Shown here in pieces: positions 9,553 to 19,932 of a stretch of 64,000 nucleotides of DNA; the first letter of the stretch is position 1; every line of letters starts with the position of its first letter. The notes beneath the pieces are model-generated. The model was not told the origin of the DNA. It made no database searches and saw only the letters and a list, made by a program, of their open reading frames with translations. The stretch lies in assembly GCA_009763385.1 (NCBI GenBank), contig CM019828.1:28968540-29032539 (forward strand), read 5' to 3'. The position numbers and the translations under genes are program-made. The stretch is from Coix lacryma-jobi var. lacryma-jobi (Eukaryota; Streptophyta; Magnoliopsida; Poales; Poaceae).

Positions 9553-11521
9553 CTAACCGAGTCATGGAGACATCTGATGTCACTTTCGACGAGACCATGG
9601 TTTGTCCTTCTCATTTTGAGCGTGCAAGTGATCATGAGGTTGGCGAACCTCTTTTCGATGATGAGGACGAGGGTGATGAAGGGATGGATGATCCAGCACC
9701 ACCTCCACCTACTGAGCCGCAAGCATCGGCTTCTACTACTACGACTCACGGCCCCAACCCCTCTTCATCGACTACTTGGGGGCCGTGGGATCCGCCACCT
9801 CGGGCTATGCCTTTTGTACCCGAGGAGGCACCAGCTGCTGTTGAGGGGGAGGTTTCTTCAGCTCGGAAGGCGCCACGACACATTCAGCTCCAACACCCGC
9901 CTCAACAGATGATCGGCAGCATCGATGAACGTGTCACTCGGTCAAGGTCACAACAGATCTCTCGCTTTGCTCATTCTGCATTTGTTGCTGATTTTGACCC
10001 TGAGATGTTGGACATGCTTTATCTGATCCTGATTGGGTTAATGCCATGCATCAGGAGTTAGAAAATTTTGAAAGAAATCGGGTTTGGGTTTTGGTTCCAC
10101 CTCCTCCTGAGTGTCACCCTTTTGGTACAAAATGGGTTTTCAAAAACAAACAAGGAGAGGATGGCCACATTGTAAGAAATAAGGCCAGACTTGTAGCCCA
10201 GGGGTATAGTCAGAAGGAGGGGATAGACTATAAGGAAACTTTTGCTCCTGTAGCTCGTTTGGAGGCAATTAGGATACTCTTGGCTTTTGCTGCATCCAAA
10301 GGGTTTAAACTTTTTCAAATGGATATCAAGAGTGCCTTCTTAAATGGCTACATAGAAGAAGAGGTGTATGTGAAACAACCCCCCGGTTTTGAAAATCCCA
10401 TGTTTCCAAACCATGTTTTTAAACTTCACAAAGCTTTATATGGTTTGAAACAAGCCCCTAGAGCCTGGTATGATAGGTTGAAAACCTTTTTGCTTGCTAA
10501 GGGTTTTAAAATGGGATGTGTGGATAAAACGCTCTTTCTCCTCAAGCAAGGCAATGACACTCTCTTGGTCCAGATTTACGTGGATGATATCATTTTCGGT
10601 GGTTCTTCTCACGCTTTGGTTGCCAAGTTTGCAGATCTTATGAGCAGGGAGTTTGAGATGAGCATGATGGGCGAGTTGACATTCTTTCTCGGATTGCAAA
10701 TCAAGCAATCCCGAGAGGGGACGTTTGTGCACCAGGGCAATTATACCAAGGACATCCTGAAGAAGTTCGGTATGGGTGAGGCCAAGCCTCTTCCAACACC
10801 CATGTCGACCACGACGGCCTCGGATGTGGACAAGGATGGAGAAGCTGTGGATCAGGAGGAGTACCGGAGTATGATCGGGTCGCTGCTGTACCTGACGGCG
10901 ACACGCCCGGACATCCAGTTCGCGGTGTGTCTTTGTGCACGATTTTAGTCGTCGCCGCGCACTTCTCACTGTCAGGCAGTCAAGCGCATTATGAGGTACT
11001 TATGCTTCACACCTGAGTTTGGGATTTGGTATTCTGCTTCCTCCACCCTTTCCCTTTGCGGTTATTCTGATGCCGATTTTGTTGGTTGCCGACTTGATCG
11101 CAAGTCCACTTCTGGGACTTGTCAGTTTATTGGCTCTTCTCTTGTATCTTGGTCATCTCGCAAGCAGTCTAGTGTCGCTCAGTCTACCACAGAGGCTGAA
11201 TATGTTGCTGTGGCTAGTTGTTGTTCTCAGTTGCTTTGGATGATGGCCACTTTGCGTGATTTTGGTCTGAGCTTTTCTCGTGTTCCTTTGCTTTGTGACA
11301 GCACGAGTGCTATTAGCATTGCTAAGAACCCCATGATGCATTCTAAGACCAAACACATTGATATGCGCTTTCATTTTCTGCGAGACCATTATGAGAAGGG
11401 TGATATCGACCTTCGCCATGTCGATACTCATCATCAGTTGGCTGATATTTTTACCAAGCCTTTGGACCAATCAACTTTTGCTAGGTTGAGAGGTGAGCTT
11501 GGTGTGTGTTTCCCCTTTTAG
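9553..11521 (+). pseudogene. pol: Pol of A1, second part: RT and RNase H
   Basis: It resumes at the duplicated CTAAC with RVMETSDVTFDETM and an acidic, Pro-rich linker. The Copia reverse transcriptase follows, with QMDIKSAFLNG and catalytic YVDD at 10577-10588. RNase H follows (SDADFVGCRLDRKSTSG, STTEAEYVA), ending QLADIFTKPLDQ and TAG at 11521. A one-base deletion near 10005 shifts the frame, and TAG 10946 replaces CAG. The catalytic YVDD is intact, but no full-length enzyme can be made. Confidence 0.9.
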
Positions 11522-12571
11522 ATGGGGGAAACATTTTGGGTATTGTATCTTAGACTGACTTTCTTTCTGTCGTTTTGTTTTTCGTTTCTGATAGGTTAGT
11601 CTTTGCATTTCATCATGCATCTTTACTTTCTGAGCTTCATGTATATAATCCTTAGAATGTGATTATACTCTATCTAGTATGCTCCGATGCTATATGATGA
11701 TACTTGTAGCTTATGCTCTTTCTGATCACTAATACATGTTGTGAGCTGAGCTATTTTATGAATTGGGAACATGCTTAATGAACATAAAACTTAAAATTGT
11801 TTACCATTGAAATATGCGACTAGCATGTGTAGAATGTGTTGAATTCACTTGTGCTTTTCATATATGCTAGGTTGCTATGTCTCTAGTGCTGAGTCTTTCA
11901 CTTGCTTGGTATGTTCATAATTTGTCATAAAATTGAACCAAGTTAAGTAAATTGGAAAGATCGAGATGGGATTGCCTGTCAACACAACACGGTGTCGAGA
12001 CTGTTTCTCACTACACTTTGAGTTAAACTTGAGCCATGTAGTGTATGACCGAAACTGTTGCTTTAAGCTTCTGATTGCTTCTGCATAGGCTTCGCACGGT
12101 TGAAAAGTTAGGCATTGACAAGCCTTCAACCTCTCGCAATCACATGCTGAATTTTGATCTTGTGTAATTTCACCGCTGCAACTCCGATTAAAATCTGAAA
12201 TCACAAGTATATGTTTCATTCTGCAGCATGATGATTGAACTTTGCTAGGGGTAGTTCACCTTGTATACATGTTTAGCACTTGTTTTGACTTCCTGTCTAT
12301 ACATGTTTAGTGCTATTTTAATGGTGAATACCTTTTTGGCCAAAACCGCTCATATGTTCATATTTCGTATTTGGTGATCAGCTTGAGCCTTTGCTGGCAT
12401 GTATGCTTATTGTTGAGTCATTGGAGTTATATTTTGTAGAGCATCTTTTCGTTCTATTGACTATATTCCTGAAGCTGCTAAATTGCATTTCTAACTCATA
12501 TGCATTTGGAAGGGAGAAGTTTGCCTGATAGTGCATTATCAACTAAGGGGGAGAATTTGTTAAATCATAAG

Positions 12572-12690
12572 GGGGAGAAATCATAAAATCATATTCTAGT
12601 TGTGTGCACTATTGGAGGGGGGTTTGCTTGGGGGAGAAATCATAAAATCATATTCTAGTTGTGTGCACTTTTGGAGGGGGAGTTTGCTTG
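12572..12690 (+). repeat. 59-bp tandem duplication
   Basis: The unit starting GGGGAGAAATCATAAAATC at 12572 is repeated from 12631 with a few differences. It contains a purine run, so the duplication adds one more purine-tract-like site. Confidence 0.85.
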
Positions 12691-12763
12691 TTTTGTCTGT
12701 TGATTTTTCAATTGGTTTGGAGCATTTTTTCAAATTAGTTCAGAGCATTTTTGGTAGCTAGTT

Positions 12764-13010
12764 GTGTTGAGCCTTTCCCTCTTTCTTGAGGGACTAGCGA
12801 CTTTGCCTATATGCTCTTCACTTGGTGTCGAGATCCTTTGCTTTTCAGTTGATATTGAGCTTTCTCGCTAGCGGTGTTGAGCTCGTTCTGCCTCTTCTTG
12901 AGGGCTAGCTATATTTTGCTTGATTTTCAATTGGTATTTCAATTGGTGTCGAGTTTTCTCCCTAGCGGTGTTGAGCCTATTCTACCTCTTATTGAGGGCT
13001 AGCTTTGCTT
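12764..13010 (+). repeat. GTGTTGAGCC...GAGGGCTAGC repeat units
   Basis: Three imperfect units of about 43 bp sit roughly 110 bp apart. Each begins (GCTAGC)GGTGTTGAGC, contains a CCTC-TTCTT-GAGG foldback, and ends GCTAGC. Two units occur in A2 (27044 and 27116). Three occur in A3 on the minus strand (near 55110, 55229 and 55336). Confidence 0.75.
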
Positions 13011-13190
13011 TGCTTGGTTGCATCGAGCCGTTGCCCATGTCTTTGGGGACCAAGTTGTTTTGCTCTTTCACTTGACCTTCTTCTGGCTTTGTTATGCTTT
13101 TGGGTCATATGGACGAGTTCTCTACTTCTCCTTCTTCTTCCTTCTTCTACCTTCATTATGATTTGTGTTGGTAGTTGACAATGCACTCAT

Positions 13191-13202
13191 CAAGGGGGAG
13201 AT
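13191..13202 (+). other. Polypurine tract before LTR b
   Basis: CAAGGGGGAGAT directly precedes the LTR start TGCGGATACATGGG. It would prime plus-strand DNA synthesis. Confidence 0.85.
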
Positions 13203-13510
13203 TGCGGATACATGGGTGTATGGCGAGTCTCGAGTGATGAGTGATTGTCAACAGGTTTGATGCGCATGTTCTTTAGCTTGTGTTGTGCAGGTGTCGAGCA
13301 CAGATACAATGATCGAAGGCAAGGTGAAGGTCAAGTAGAGACGTGCCGTGCCGATAGACCGGGAGCGGTGAATGGCGGACGTGAGGCTTGGACTGAGGGA
13401 CCGGTGGCCTGAGGATCAGCTGTGGTGGCTGACAGCCTGGGACAGCGACGAGCGAAGACTTGCGTGTGGACGGGGTGCACGGGCGGTGCATCCCTTCTAC
13501 GGCTCGGTTT

Positions 13511-13776
13511 GGTGGTTCAGCCACAGAAAAACCACCGGTGGACGGTTTCCAGGTTTGGGCCACAAAACCTGGGTGCTGCGTGTTTACCGAGTTTGGGCCA
13601 CAAAACTCGGGCTGAGGTCAGTTTCAAGGTTTGGGCCTCAAAACCTGGGCGCTGATGGGTTTCTGAGTTTGGGCCACAAAACTCAGGCGATGGATGGCTG
13701 GTTTCCCGGTTTGGGACTCAAAACCGGGGGTTGGTCGTGAAGACAGGTTTCCCAATTTCGACCACAAAACTGAGGG
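13511..13776. repeat. Hairpin array in LTR b
   Basis: The order and stems are those of LTR a, starting GGTGGTT at 13511. The seventh unit (CCCAATTT with AAACTGAGG) no longer pairs fully, so the constraint seems to be lost at that unit. Confidence 0.85.
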
Positions 13777-13972
13777 CAAGGTCCGTGAAAAGGACGAGCG
13801 GAGCAGTGGCGGCACGTGGCGGCAATCGGTGAGGTCGCGTCGAGGCGAAGCTACCAGTTGTGCCGGCGTGGCCGTCGGATCACCATCAACTTTGAGTTGG
13901 TCAGGAATACCCTTAGGGTTAGCCTACTCGCTCATTACCAGTAGTGGTAGAAGGGGAATAATTGTATTAGGC

Positions 13973-13979
13973 TATATAA
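13973..13979 (+). promoter_or_regulatory. TATA box of LTR b
   Basis: TATATAA in the same context as LTR a (GGCTATATAAGGAGAGGC). Confidence 0.6.
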
Positions 13980-14557
13980 GGAGAGGCAGCCCCTCCCTCC
14001 TGACTATCTCAGCCATTGCTATTTTCATTCTAGGGTTTCCTGCATCCCAATCCCTGCTGTAGCTACTGAGATCCGCAGAGACGGTGAACAATACCTCTGT
14101 GTATTTGCTTTTTGAGGAAACGAGACCGTAATCTCGTTGTCTCCTCGTGGGGACGAATTTCGGCTGGCAATTCATGGTTCGATTCGCGTTTTGAACTTGT
14201 TCTTCGCGTTCTTCATTTTCTCCATGATTTTCCCGTTGATCATTCTCTCTCTACGTTGCTCCGTTTGCAAAACCATTTGAATCAACTTGTTCTTTATAGT
14301 GAGGAGATCACTTTCACCGAAGGAATTTCCCACAAACCTCACGAACAAGTAGATCGATTGGTTTTCATTTTGGATCAAATTTTCTTCTCTTTCCCGAATT
14401 TCTTCGATTCATCGATTTGGAGATAGGTTCGAGCCATGATCTCCTAGGAGTAGCTCACTATCTACCTTGTGACTCCACTTACCAAGTTTGAACCCTAGAA
14501 GATTCGTTTTGGGTGAGTCCGAGTCGAATCGGTGGATGAACAGTGGGATTTCAGGGT

Positions 14558-14820
14558 GACCGGACGCTGTCTGTTCAACGACCGGATGCTAACTAGTGCG
14601 TCCGATCGTTGAGAGTCTCGCTGCTCAGTTCGGCGAAGGGTTGACCGGACGCACCAACTTTGTGTGACTGGACGCACATCGTGCACTGTTCATCGTTGGC
14701 GTCTTTGTCTGACCGGACGCTCAGGCTGTGACCGGACGCTCAGTGACAGTGAGTTCGGTCACAAACAGAGAGCTCCCAAACTGGCTTTTCACTGACCGGA
14801 TGCTGGCCAGAGTCCGGTCA
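14558..14820. repeat. ACCGGACGC array in LTR b
   Basis: It has the same motif and order as 3479-3742. It has gained a spacer-plus-motif block near 14570-14600 and lost the central palindrome block near 14795. Confidence 0.85.
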
Positions 14821-15153
14821 AATGCAGTTCACACGCTTTCGTCTGTGGTTCGTTCGTCCATTGTCGGTTTTGATTTCCGGCTTTTGCGTTGGGTTTCTAG
14901 AGTTGTGTTGTGTCTCGTTGTGCTTCTTGGAAGCATCCACCCTACATCTAAGGTCGTGGACACTCGCAAGCCCTAGGTTTGTTCTTGGGGTTGATTCTCG
15001 AAACAGTGGGGACAAGTTTCTGAAAAGAAATTTGAAGCTCCCATTCACCCCCCCCTCTGGTCGCTTTCTGGTAGCACTTTTGGTACTTCAATTGGTATCG
15101 GAGCGGGTTAAGGATCTTCCACCTTAGCCGGTTCTAGATCCATAGAAGGCGAC

Positions 15154-17030
15154 ATGGATCGCGGCGTGGGCAAACCACCATTTTTCGATGGGACGAACTA
15201 TGCGTATTGGACGATACACATGTTGGCCTATCTTCAGAGCATGGGTGCTTCTGTTTGGGAGATTTGCAACAAGGAAGATTACGTGGTCTTGGCTGCTCAT
15301 GCTACTTAGCTGCAGATCGATGAGCACGATGCCAATAGTCGAGCCTGTAACACTCTTTTCTCCTGTTTGAGCATGTCTGAGTTTGATCGCGTTTCTCACC
15401 TCCCCACGGCTCGTGAGATTTGGGTGACCCTCATGCGCTTCCATGAGGGAACTACTCAAGTCAAATCCCGTCTCTACGAGTCGCACAAGCGGGAGTATGA
15501 GAACTTTCGACACATGCCTGGCGAGAGCATACAGTTTATTCGCTCGCTTTCAGGTGATTGTCAACAGGATGAGGGCTAACAAGGAGCTGTTGCCTTTCGA
15601 CGATCATGAGAGGGCTTTGAAGCTTTTACATACTCTCTATCGGTCGGTGTGGGACTCTAAGGTTCAGGCGATCATCGAATCACCTAACTATGAGACCCTC
15701 ACATGCGACGAGCTCTTCAGTAAGCTCAAGTCCAGTGAGATTGATGCCATGGCGAGGGCTTCTTATGAGAATCCTTCTGGCCCGTCGATGGCTTTGCTTT
15801 CTGGCTCTTCTGCTAACCCCTCTGGAGGATTTGCACTTTCTTCTCTTCTTTCTGTCACAGAGGAGCAGCTGGAGTTCATGGGGGATGACGAGTTGGCTTT
15901 GCTTGCCAACCGGTTCTCACGGTTGCACAACAACCGCATGAACCGTCACCGCGGAGGAGGACGCTCTGGATGTTTTGAGTGCGGCGACCCCGACCACTTC
16001 ATCGCCAACTGTCCCAAGAAGAACAAGCAAGCTTTTGGGAAGGGCGAACATGGGCACAAGTACGACTTCAGCAAGCGCAAGGAGAAGTACGTCCCTGCGA
16101 AGCACAAGTGGAAGGGCGGCTTCAACAAGGAGTACATCAAGAAGAAGTACTTGGAGAAGGCCCAGGCTGAGCAGCGTGCTTTCTTTGCCACGCTCAGCGA
16201 TGTCGGTGACTCGGATGACGACTCTGCTTCCTCAAGTGACGATGAGTCCGAGAAGAAGAAGAAGATCGAGGACAAGCTGAACGGCCTCTGCTTCTTCGCC
16301 GACAACGAGGGCTTTTGCACCATGGCCCTCAGCAAGGAGGTCGACAGCCAGCTGGAGGAGACCCCTCGGAACGACGACGACGACGACACCTCCCAGGTAT
16401 CTCAGACCCCCGATGAGCTTTCTGCTGAGGTCGAGAAACTTAGTGCCGCCCTTCTGAGTCAAGATAAACTGCTTAGGCGTGCTGCTAGAGAGCGGAAGGA
16501 GTTTAGGCAGAAGTGGGAGGATACGGTGAAGGAACTTGAATCTGTCAAGTGCAACGTTGTTGTGTCTGAGGAGGACGAGTGTGAGATGTGCTCCAAGCAC
16601 ATGACTGACCTTCTCATTTTGAGGGGGAAGTATGTTGCTTTGGTTGGAGAGATGGATGAGCTGAAGGCTAGACCGGGTTGCTGGGTGCGTGCAAGTCTTG
16701 TGCAGGCTTGCAATCCGAGTTGGCAGAGAAGAATGCCAAAATTGTGTCTCTTGAGAAGGCCAGCTCGGGTAGCACTTGTGTGTCTAGGTGTGTTTTTTGT
16801 GAGGGTTTGGAGATGGAGATTGCAAACGTGAAGCATGACAAGATGCAAACTGAGGAGGAAAACACATACCTTCAGACCATCTTGTCATGGGTGTCTTGTG
16901 GTGAGCCGCAGCTTGGGATGATGATTGCCCAATTCAAGCGAGCTGCTGGAGGTCCTGGTGTAGGCTTTGCTCAGGGTTTTGAGTGTGCTTCATCTTTTGG
17001 TAAGATTGGAGAGTCGAGTGGTCTTAACTC
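15154..17030 (+). pseudogene. gag: Partial gag of A1 second internal region (b)
   Basis: It follows primer site 15093-15104 and starts MDRGVGKPPFFDG. It is close to gag at 4075 and has the same CCHC knuckle (CFECGDPDHFIANC), acidic segment and coiled region. Lesions differ from copy a: TAG 15307 (CAG in sisters), a two-base deletion near 15533 and a one-base deletion near 16675. The gene is cut at 17030 after residues SGLNS, exactly where the A2 LTR starts. AACTC at 17026-17030 is the expected target duplication; its partner is outside the window. Confidence 0.88.
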
Positions 17031-17380
17031 TGCGGACACATGGGTGTATGCCGAGTCTCGAGTGATGAGTGATTGTCAACGGGTTTGATCGCAGGTTCTT
17101 TGGCTTGTGTTGTGCAGGTGTCGAGCATGGAGACAGTGATCGAGGGCAAGGTGAAGGTCAAGTAGAGACGTGCTATGCCGACGGACCAGGAGCGGTGAAG
17201 GGCGGACGTGAGGCTTGGACTGAGGGACCGGTGGCCTGAGGATCAGCTGTGGTGGCTGACAGCCTAGGACAGCGATGAGCGGAGACTTGCGGGGCATGGT
17301 GTTGCTCGGGTCGAGGACCTGGGGACACGTGTCGGTGGACGGGGTGCACGGGCGGTGCATCCCCTCTACAGCTGCAGTTT

Positions 17381-17649
17381 GGTGGTTGAGCCATAGAAAA
17401 ACCATCGGGTGGACGGTTTCCAGGTTTGGGCCACAAAACCTGGGTGCTGCGGGTTTGCCGAGTTTGGGCCACAAAACTCGGGCTGAGGACGGTTTCCAGG
17501 TTTGGGCCTCAAAACCTAGGTGCTGGCGGGTTTCTGAGTTTGGGCCACAAAACTCAGGCGATGGGCTGCTGGTTTCCCGGTTTGGGCCACAAAACCGGGG
17601 GATGGACTTGAAGGCCTGGTTTCCCGGTTTAAGCCACAAAACCGGGGGG
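17381..17649. repeat. Hairpin array in LTR c
   Basis: Seven units start with GGTGGTT at 17381. Stem order is as in LTR a. The loops are mostly GGGCCAC or GGGCCTC; the last is AAGCCAC. Confidence 0.85.
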
Positions 17650-17863
17650 CGAAGTCCGGGAAAAGGACAAGCGGAGCGGTGGCGGCACGTGGCGGCAATC
17701 GGTGAGGTTGCGTCGAGGCAACGCTACCTGTTGTGCGGGCGTGGCCGTCGGATCTCCAGCATCTTCGAGTTGGTCCAGAATAATCCTAGGGTTTAGCTGG
17801 CTCGCTCTGTAATTAGAGAGGGTAGAGTAGGAATTAGAATTAGGATAAGTAGAGGGAGACACC

Positions 17864-19416
17864 GGCGGACGCGGCGGCACGACGGTGGCACGACGGCCAA
17901 CTAGGAGCTCTACCGAACCCACGGACATGCGCATCAGCACCAGAGGCTCACCACGACTCTAGCGGGCTAGATCTCCAAGGTTGACGCGGCTCCGAACGGT
18001 GAGGACGACGACGACGGCGGGTTCCAGCGGTGCGGCTCGACGGCGACGGCCTGTTCCGGCTGCGACAGAGGGAGAAAAGGTCAAGGACCTGGCGTTAGAG
18101 CATCAGGAAGGACTGAGAAAGCGAGAACGAGGCTCGGGTGAGGATGAACGGGTTCCGAAGTTGCTGACCACGGTGATGGCGTCGATGGCGGCGTCCGGGA
18201 CCGGAGACGACATCAACGCTTAGGCCGGGCTATTGCGGTGGCGAGAGGGGCTGCGACCTAGCTCTATAGCTCTGCAACGACGAGGCGAGCGTGTTGGTGT
18301 GGCCAAACGGGGCGGACGAGCGCTCACACGGCCGGCGTAGCCAAGCAGAGGAACGGCGGCGGTGGCGAGCGAGTGGAGGAGAAAGGCGAGACACGGCGCT
18401 TCTGGAGGATGATAGAGACGAAGAAGAGGGCGGCGGGGTGTTGCACGCGCGCGCGAAGCTAGCAGGCAGCTCGCTGGCGCGACGCATGCGCCCCAGCGCG
18501 AGTTCTGCACAGGGGAAGCAGCTCGCTGGCCGAGCTCTAGGCGCTTCCCCCCCCCCCTCCGGCACTGTTCCTTGCTCCTCTCCCCTTTCTGAATTTTCAA
18601 AATTACTTTTGAAATTTGAACTACACTTCAAGATATGCCAAAATATGAAATGTAGAGTTTGAAAAGTTGTACAACTTTGTTTTAACACTCTTTGGCTGAT
18701 TTCAAATGGAAATAGGTCAATTTGATCAAAACAGTTCAAACCGATCTCAAATTTGAAATTTGAAAAGGGGACAGAGTTAGGGTTTTACAGTAAAAGCAAA
18801 ATTACTTTTGATTTTGCATTGACACTTGAAAAATGGTCAATGTATGAAATGTTCATTTTGAAATTCTCTACAACTTTGATGTAGATCCCAAACTCAGATT
18901 TCAAATAGTTTTTGAAATGCAAGTTTAAAGTCAAAAGGTGACCATTTTTCAGGGTTTGCGTAGATTCAAAATTACTTTAAATTTTGTACAGAAACTTTGA
19001 AAACTTTAAATACCAAAGTTGTACCTCTCCTCAAGATCTACCAAAAAGCTTTTAGGGTCAACCCCTAATTATACATAGATTTTGAGTTAACTAGAAAGGG
19101 CTAATTAACTTATATATGAATTTAATGATTTTCCCATTTTTAAGCTAAATAAATTTTATATGCTTTTAAATTGTTGAACTTGGATTCATGCCTTTACATG
19201 ACTTCAGTCAAATGGGAATGAACACAAGTTACTTCATAATGACATTCTAAATTAGGTTTTTGAGCTGCATCACAAGCATATAAACAAAGTTGCTCACATA
19301 TTTGGAATTAAACTTATTTTAGTGAATGCATCTCAAGGTGAGCTAGCACATGATGCTATGAAATGCTTATGATGACATGACAACATTTTATTCATGTAAA
19401 CACCTGAGGTGTTACA
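17864..19416 (-). mobile_element. Truncated Gypsy LTR fragment inside LTR c
   Basis: Read on the minus strand it starts TGTAACACCTCAGGTG at 19416, a typical start of Gypsy chromovirus (Tekay-like) LTRs. An AT-rich part with many AAATTTGAAA-like stretches follows, then a GC-rich part resembling a plant 5' leader. The other end at 17864 has no CA terminus and no target duplication. It was therefore lost together with 651 bp of the host LTR by a deletion. Frames in the GC-rich part have no recognisable product. Confidence 0.65.
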
Positions 19417-19417
19417 C

Positions 19418-19600
19418 GACCGGACGCTGGTTTTCCAAACGACCGGACGCATCACAGGCACTGTTCACTGGTTCTGTTTGAACTAACCGGACGCACTGCT
19501 CCTCAGAGTCCGGTCCAACTCAGAGAGGTTCCATTTTGGATTTTGCTCGACCGGACGCGTCCGGTGACTACTGACCGGATGCACTAGTGAGTCCGGTCAG
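19418..19600. repeat. ACCGGACGC array remnant in LTR c
   Basis: Only the right part of the array remains, including the ACCGGACGCGTCCGGT palindrome (around 19550). It abuts the Gypsy fragment directly. Confidence 0.8.
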
Positions 19601-19932
19601 AGCTGTCTCGTGTTGTTTCTTCCGCGGTTTGTTCGTTCGTTGACGTTTTTGGTTCCCGTCTTTTGCGTTGGATCTCTAGGGTTGTATAGTGTCCCGCTGT
19701 GCTTCTCGGAGGCATCCACCCTACATCTAGGGTCGTGGACACTTGCAAGCTCTAGGTTTGCTCTTGGTGTGATTCTTGGGACAGTGGTTACAAAGTTTCC
19801 GAAAGGAAAATTTGAAGCTCTCATTCACCCCCCCTCTGGTCGCTTTCTGATTGCACTTTCGGTCCTTCAATTGGTATCAGAGCGGGTTAAGGATCTTCCA
19901 CCTTAGCCGGTTCCAGATGCATAGAAGGAGAC

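Larger units (their letters stand above)
11522..13190 (+). other. Long 3' untranslated region of A1
   Basis: About 1.67 kb lies between the pol stop and the purine tract. I see no reading frame that resembles an envelope-like protein, although SIRE relatives may carry one here. It contains several AAGGGGGAGA-type purine runs (12545, 12569, 12673), a 59-bp tandem duplication (12572-12630 and 12631-12690), and three imperfect copies of a unit ending GAGGGCTAGC (near 12764, 12861 and 12972). Equivalent regions are 25735-27340 and 54953-56546. Confidence 0.7.
13203..15090 (+). repeat. LTR b of A1
   Basis: 1888 bp, from TGCGGATACATGGG to GGTACTTCA. The hairpin array is at 13511-13776 with the last unit degenerate, TATATAA is at 13973-13979, and the ACCGGACGC array is at 14558-14820. 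It keeps the 246-bp segment lost from LTR a but lacks the perfect ACCGGACGCGTCCGGT palindrome. It is followed by a second primer site (15093-15104), not by host DNA, so it is shared by two internal regions. Confidence 0.9.
2369..17030 (+). mobile_element. Copia element A1 (LTR-internal-LTR-partial internal)
   Basis: The parts are LTR 2369-4011, internal region 4012-13202, LTR 13203-15090, and a second internal region 15091-17030 that stops where A2 begins. Both internal regions start with a primer site and an almost identical gag, which points to a tandem arrangement produced by unequal recombination between LTRs. The left flank is AAAAG (2364-2368); the matching duplication would lie right of the window. 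Gag has two CCHC knuckles and Pol has the Copia order protease-integrase-RT-RNase H. The long LTRs, large gag and long 3' untranslated region suggest the SIRE/Maximus lineage (inference). Confidence 0.85.
17031..19869 (+). repeat. LTR c of A2, interrupted
   Basis: LTR sequence occupies 17031-17863 and 19417-19869; the middle is a foreign fragment. Compared with LTR d, the 651 bp equivalent to 28187-28837 are absent. The hairpin array is at 17381-17649 and the rest of the ACCGGACGC array at 19418-19600. A primer site follows at 19872-19883 (TGGTATCAGAGC). Confidence 0.88.

Noticed and set aside
11522..13190. Envelope-like ORF between pol and LTR of family A
   Set aside because: No frame of useful length, signal peptide or membrane segment; the region is repeats and purine tracts in all three copies.
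17275..17796. Open frames with repeated FGPQN or LGHKT peptides across the LTR hairpin arrays (also near 157-438, 2547-2906, 27594-28118, 54359-54718)
   Set aside because: They are translations of the hairpin repeats in U3. Frames differ between copies, there is no known domain, and both strands are open because the units are palindromic.
18220..18739. GC-rich frames in the fragment inside LTR c as a captured gene
   Set aside because: The fragment begins with a Gypsy LTR terminus, and the frames lack a start context or domain.
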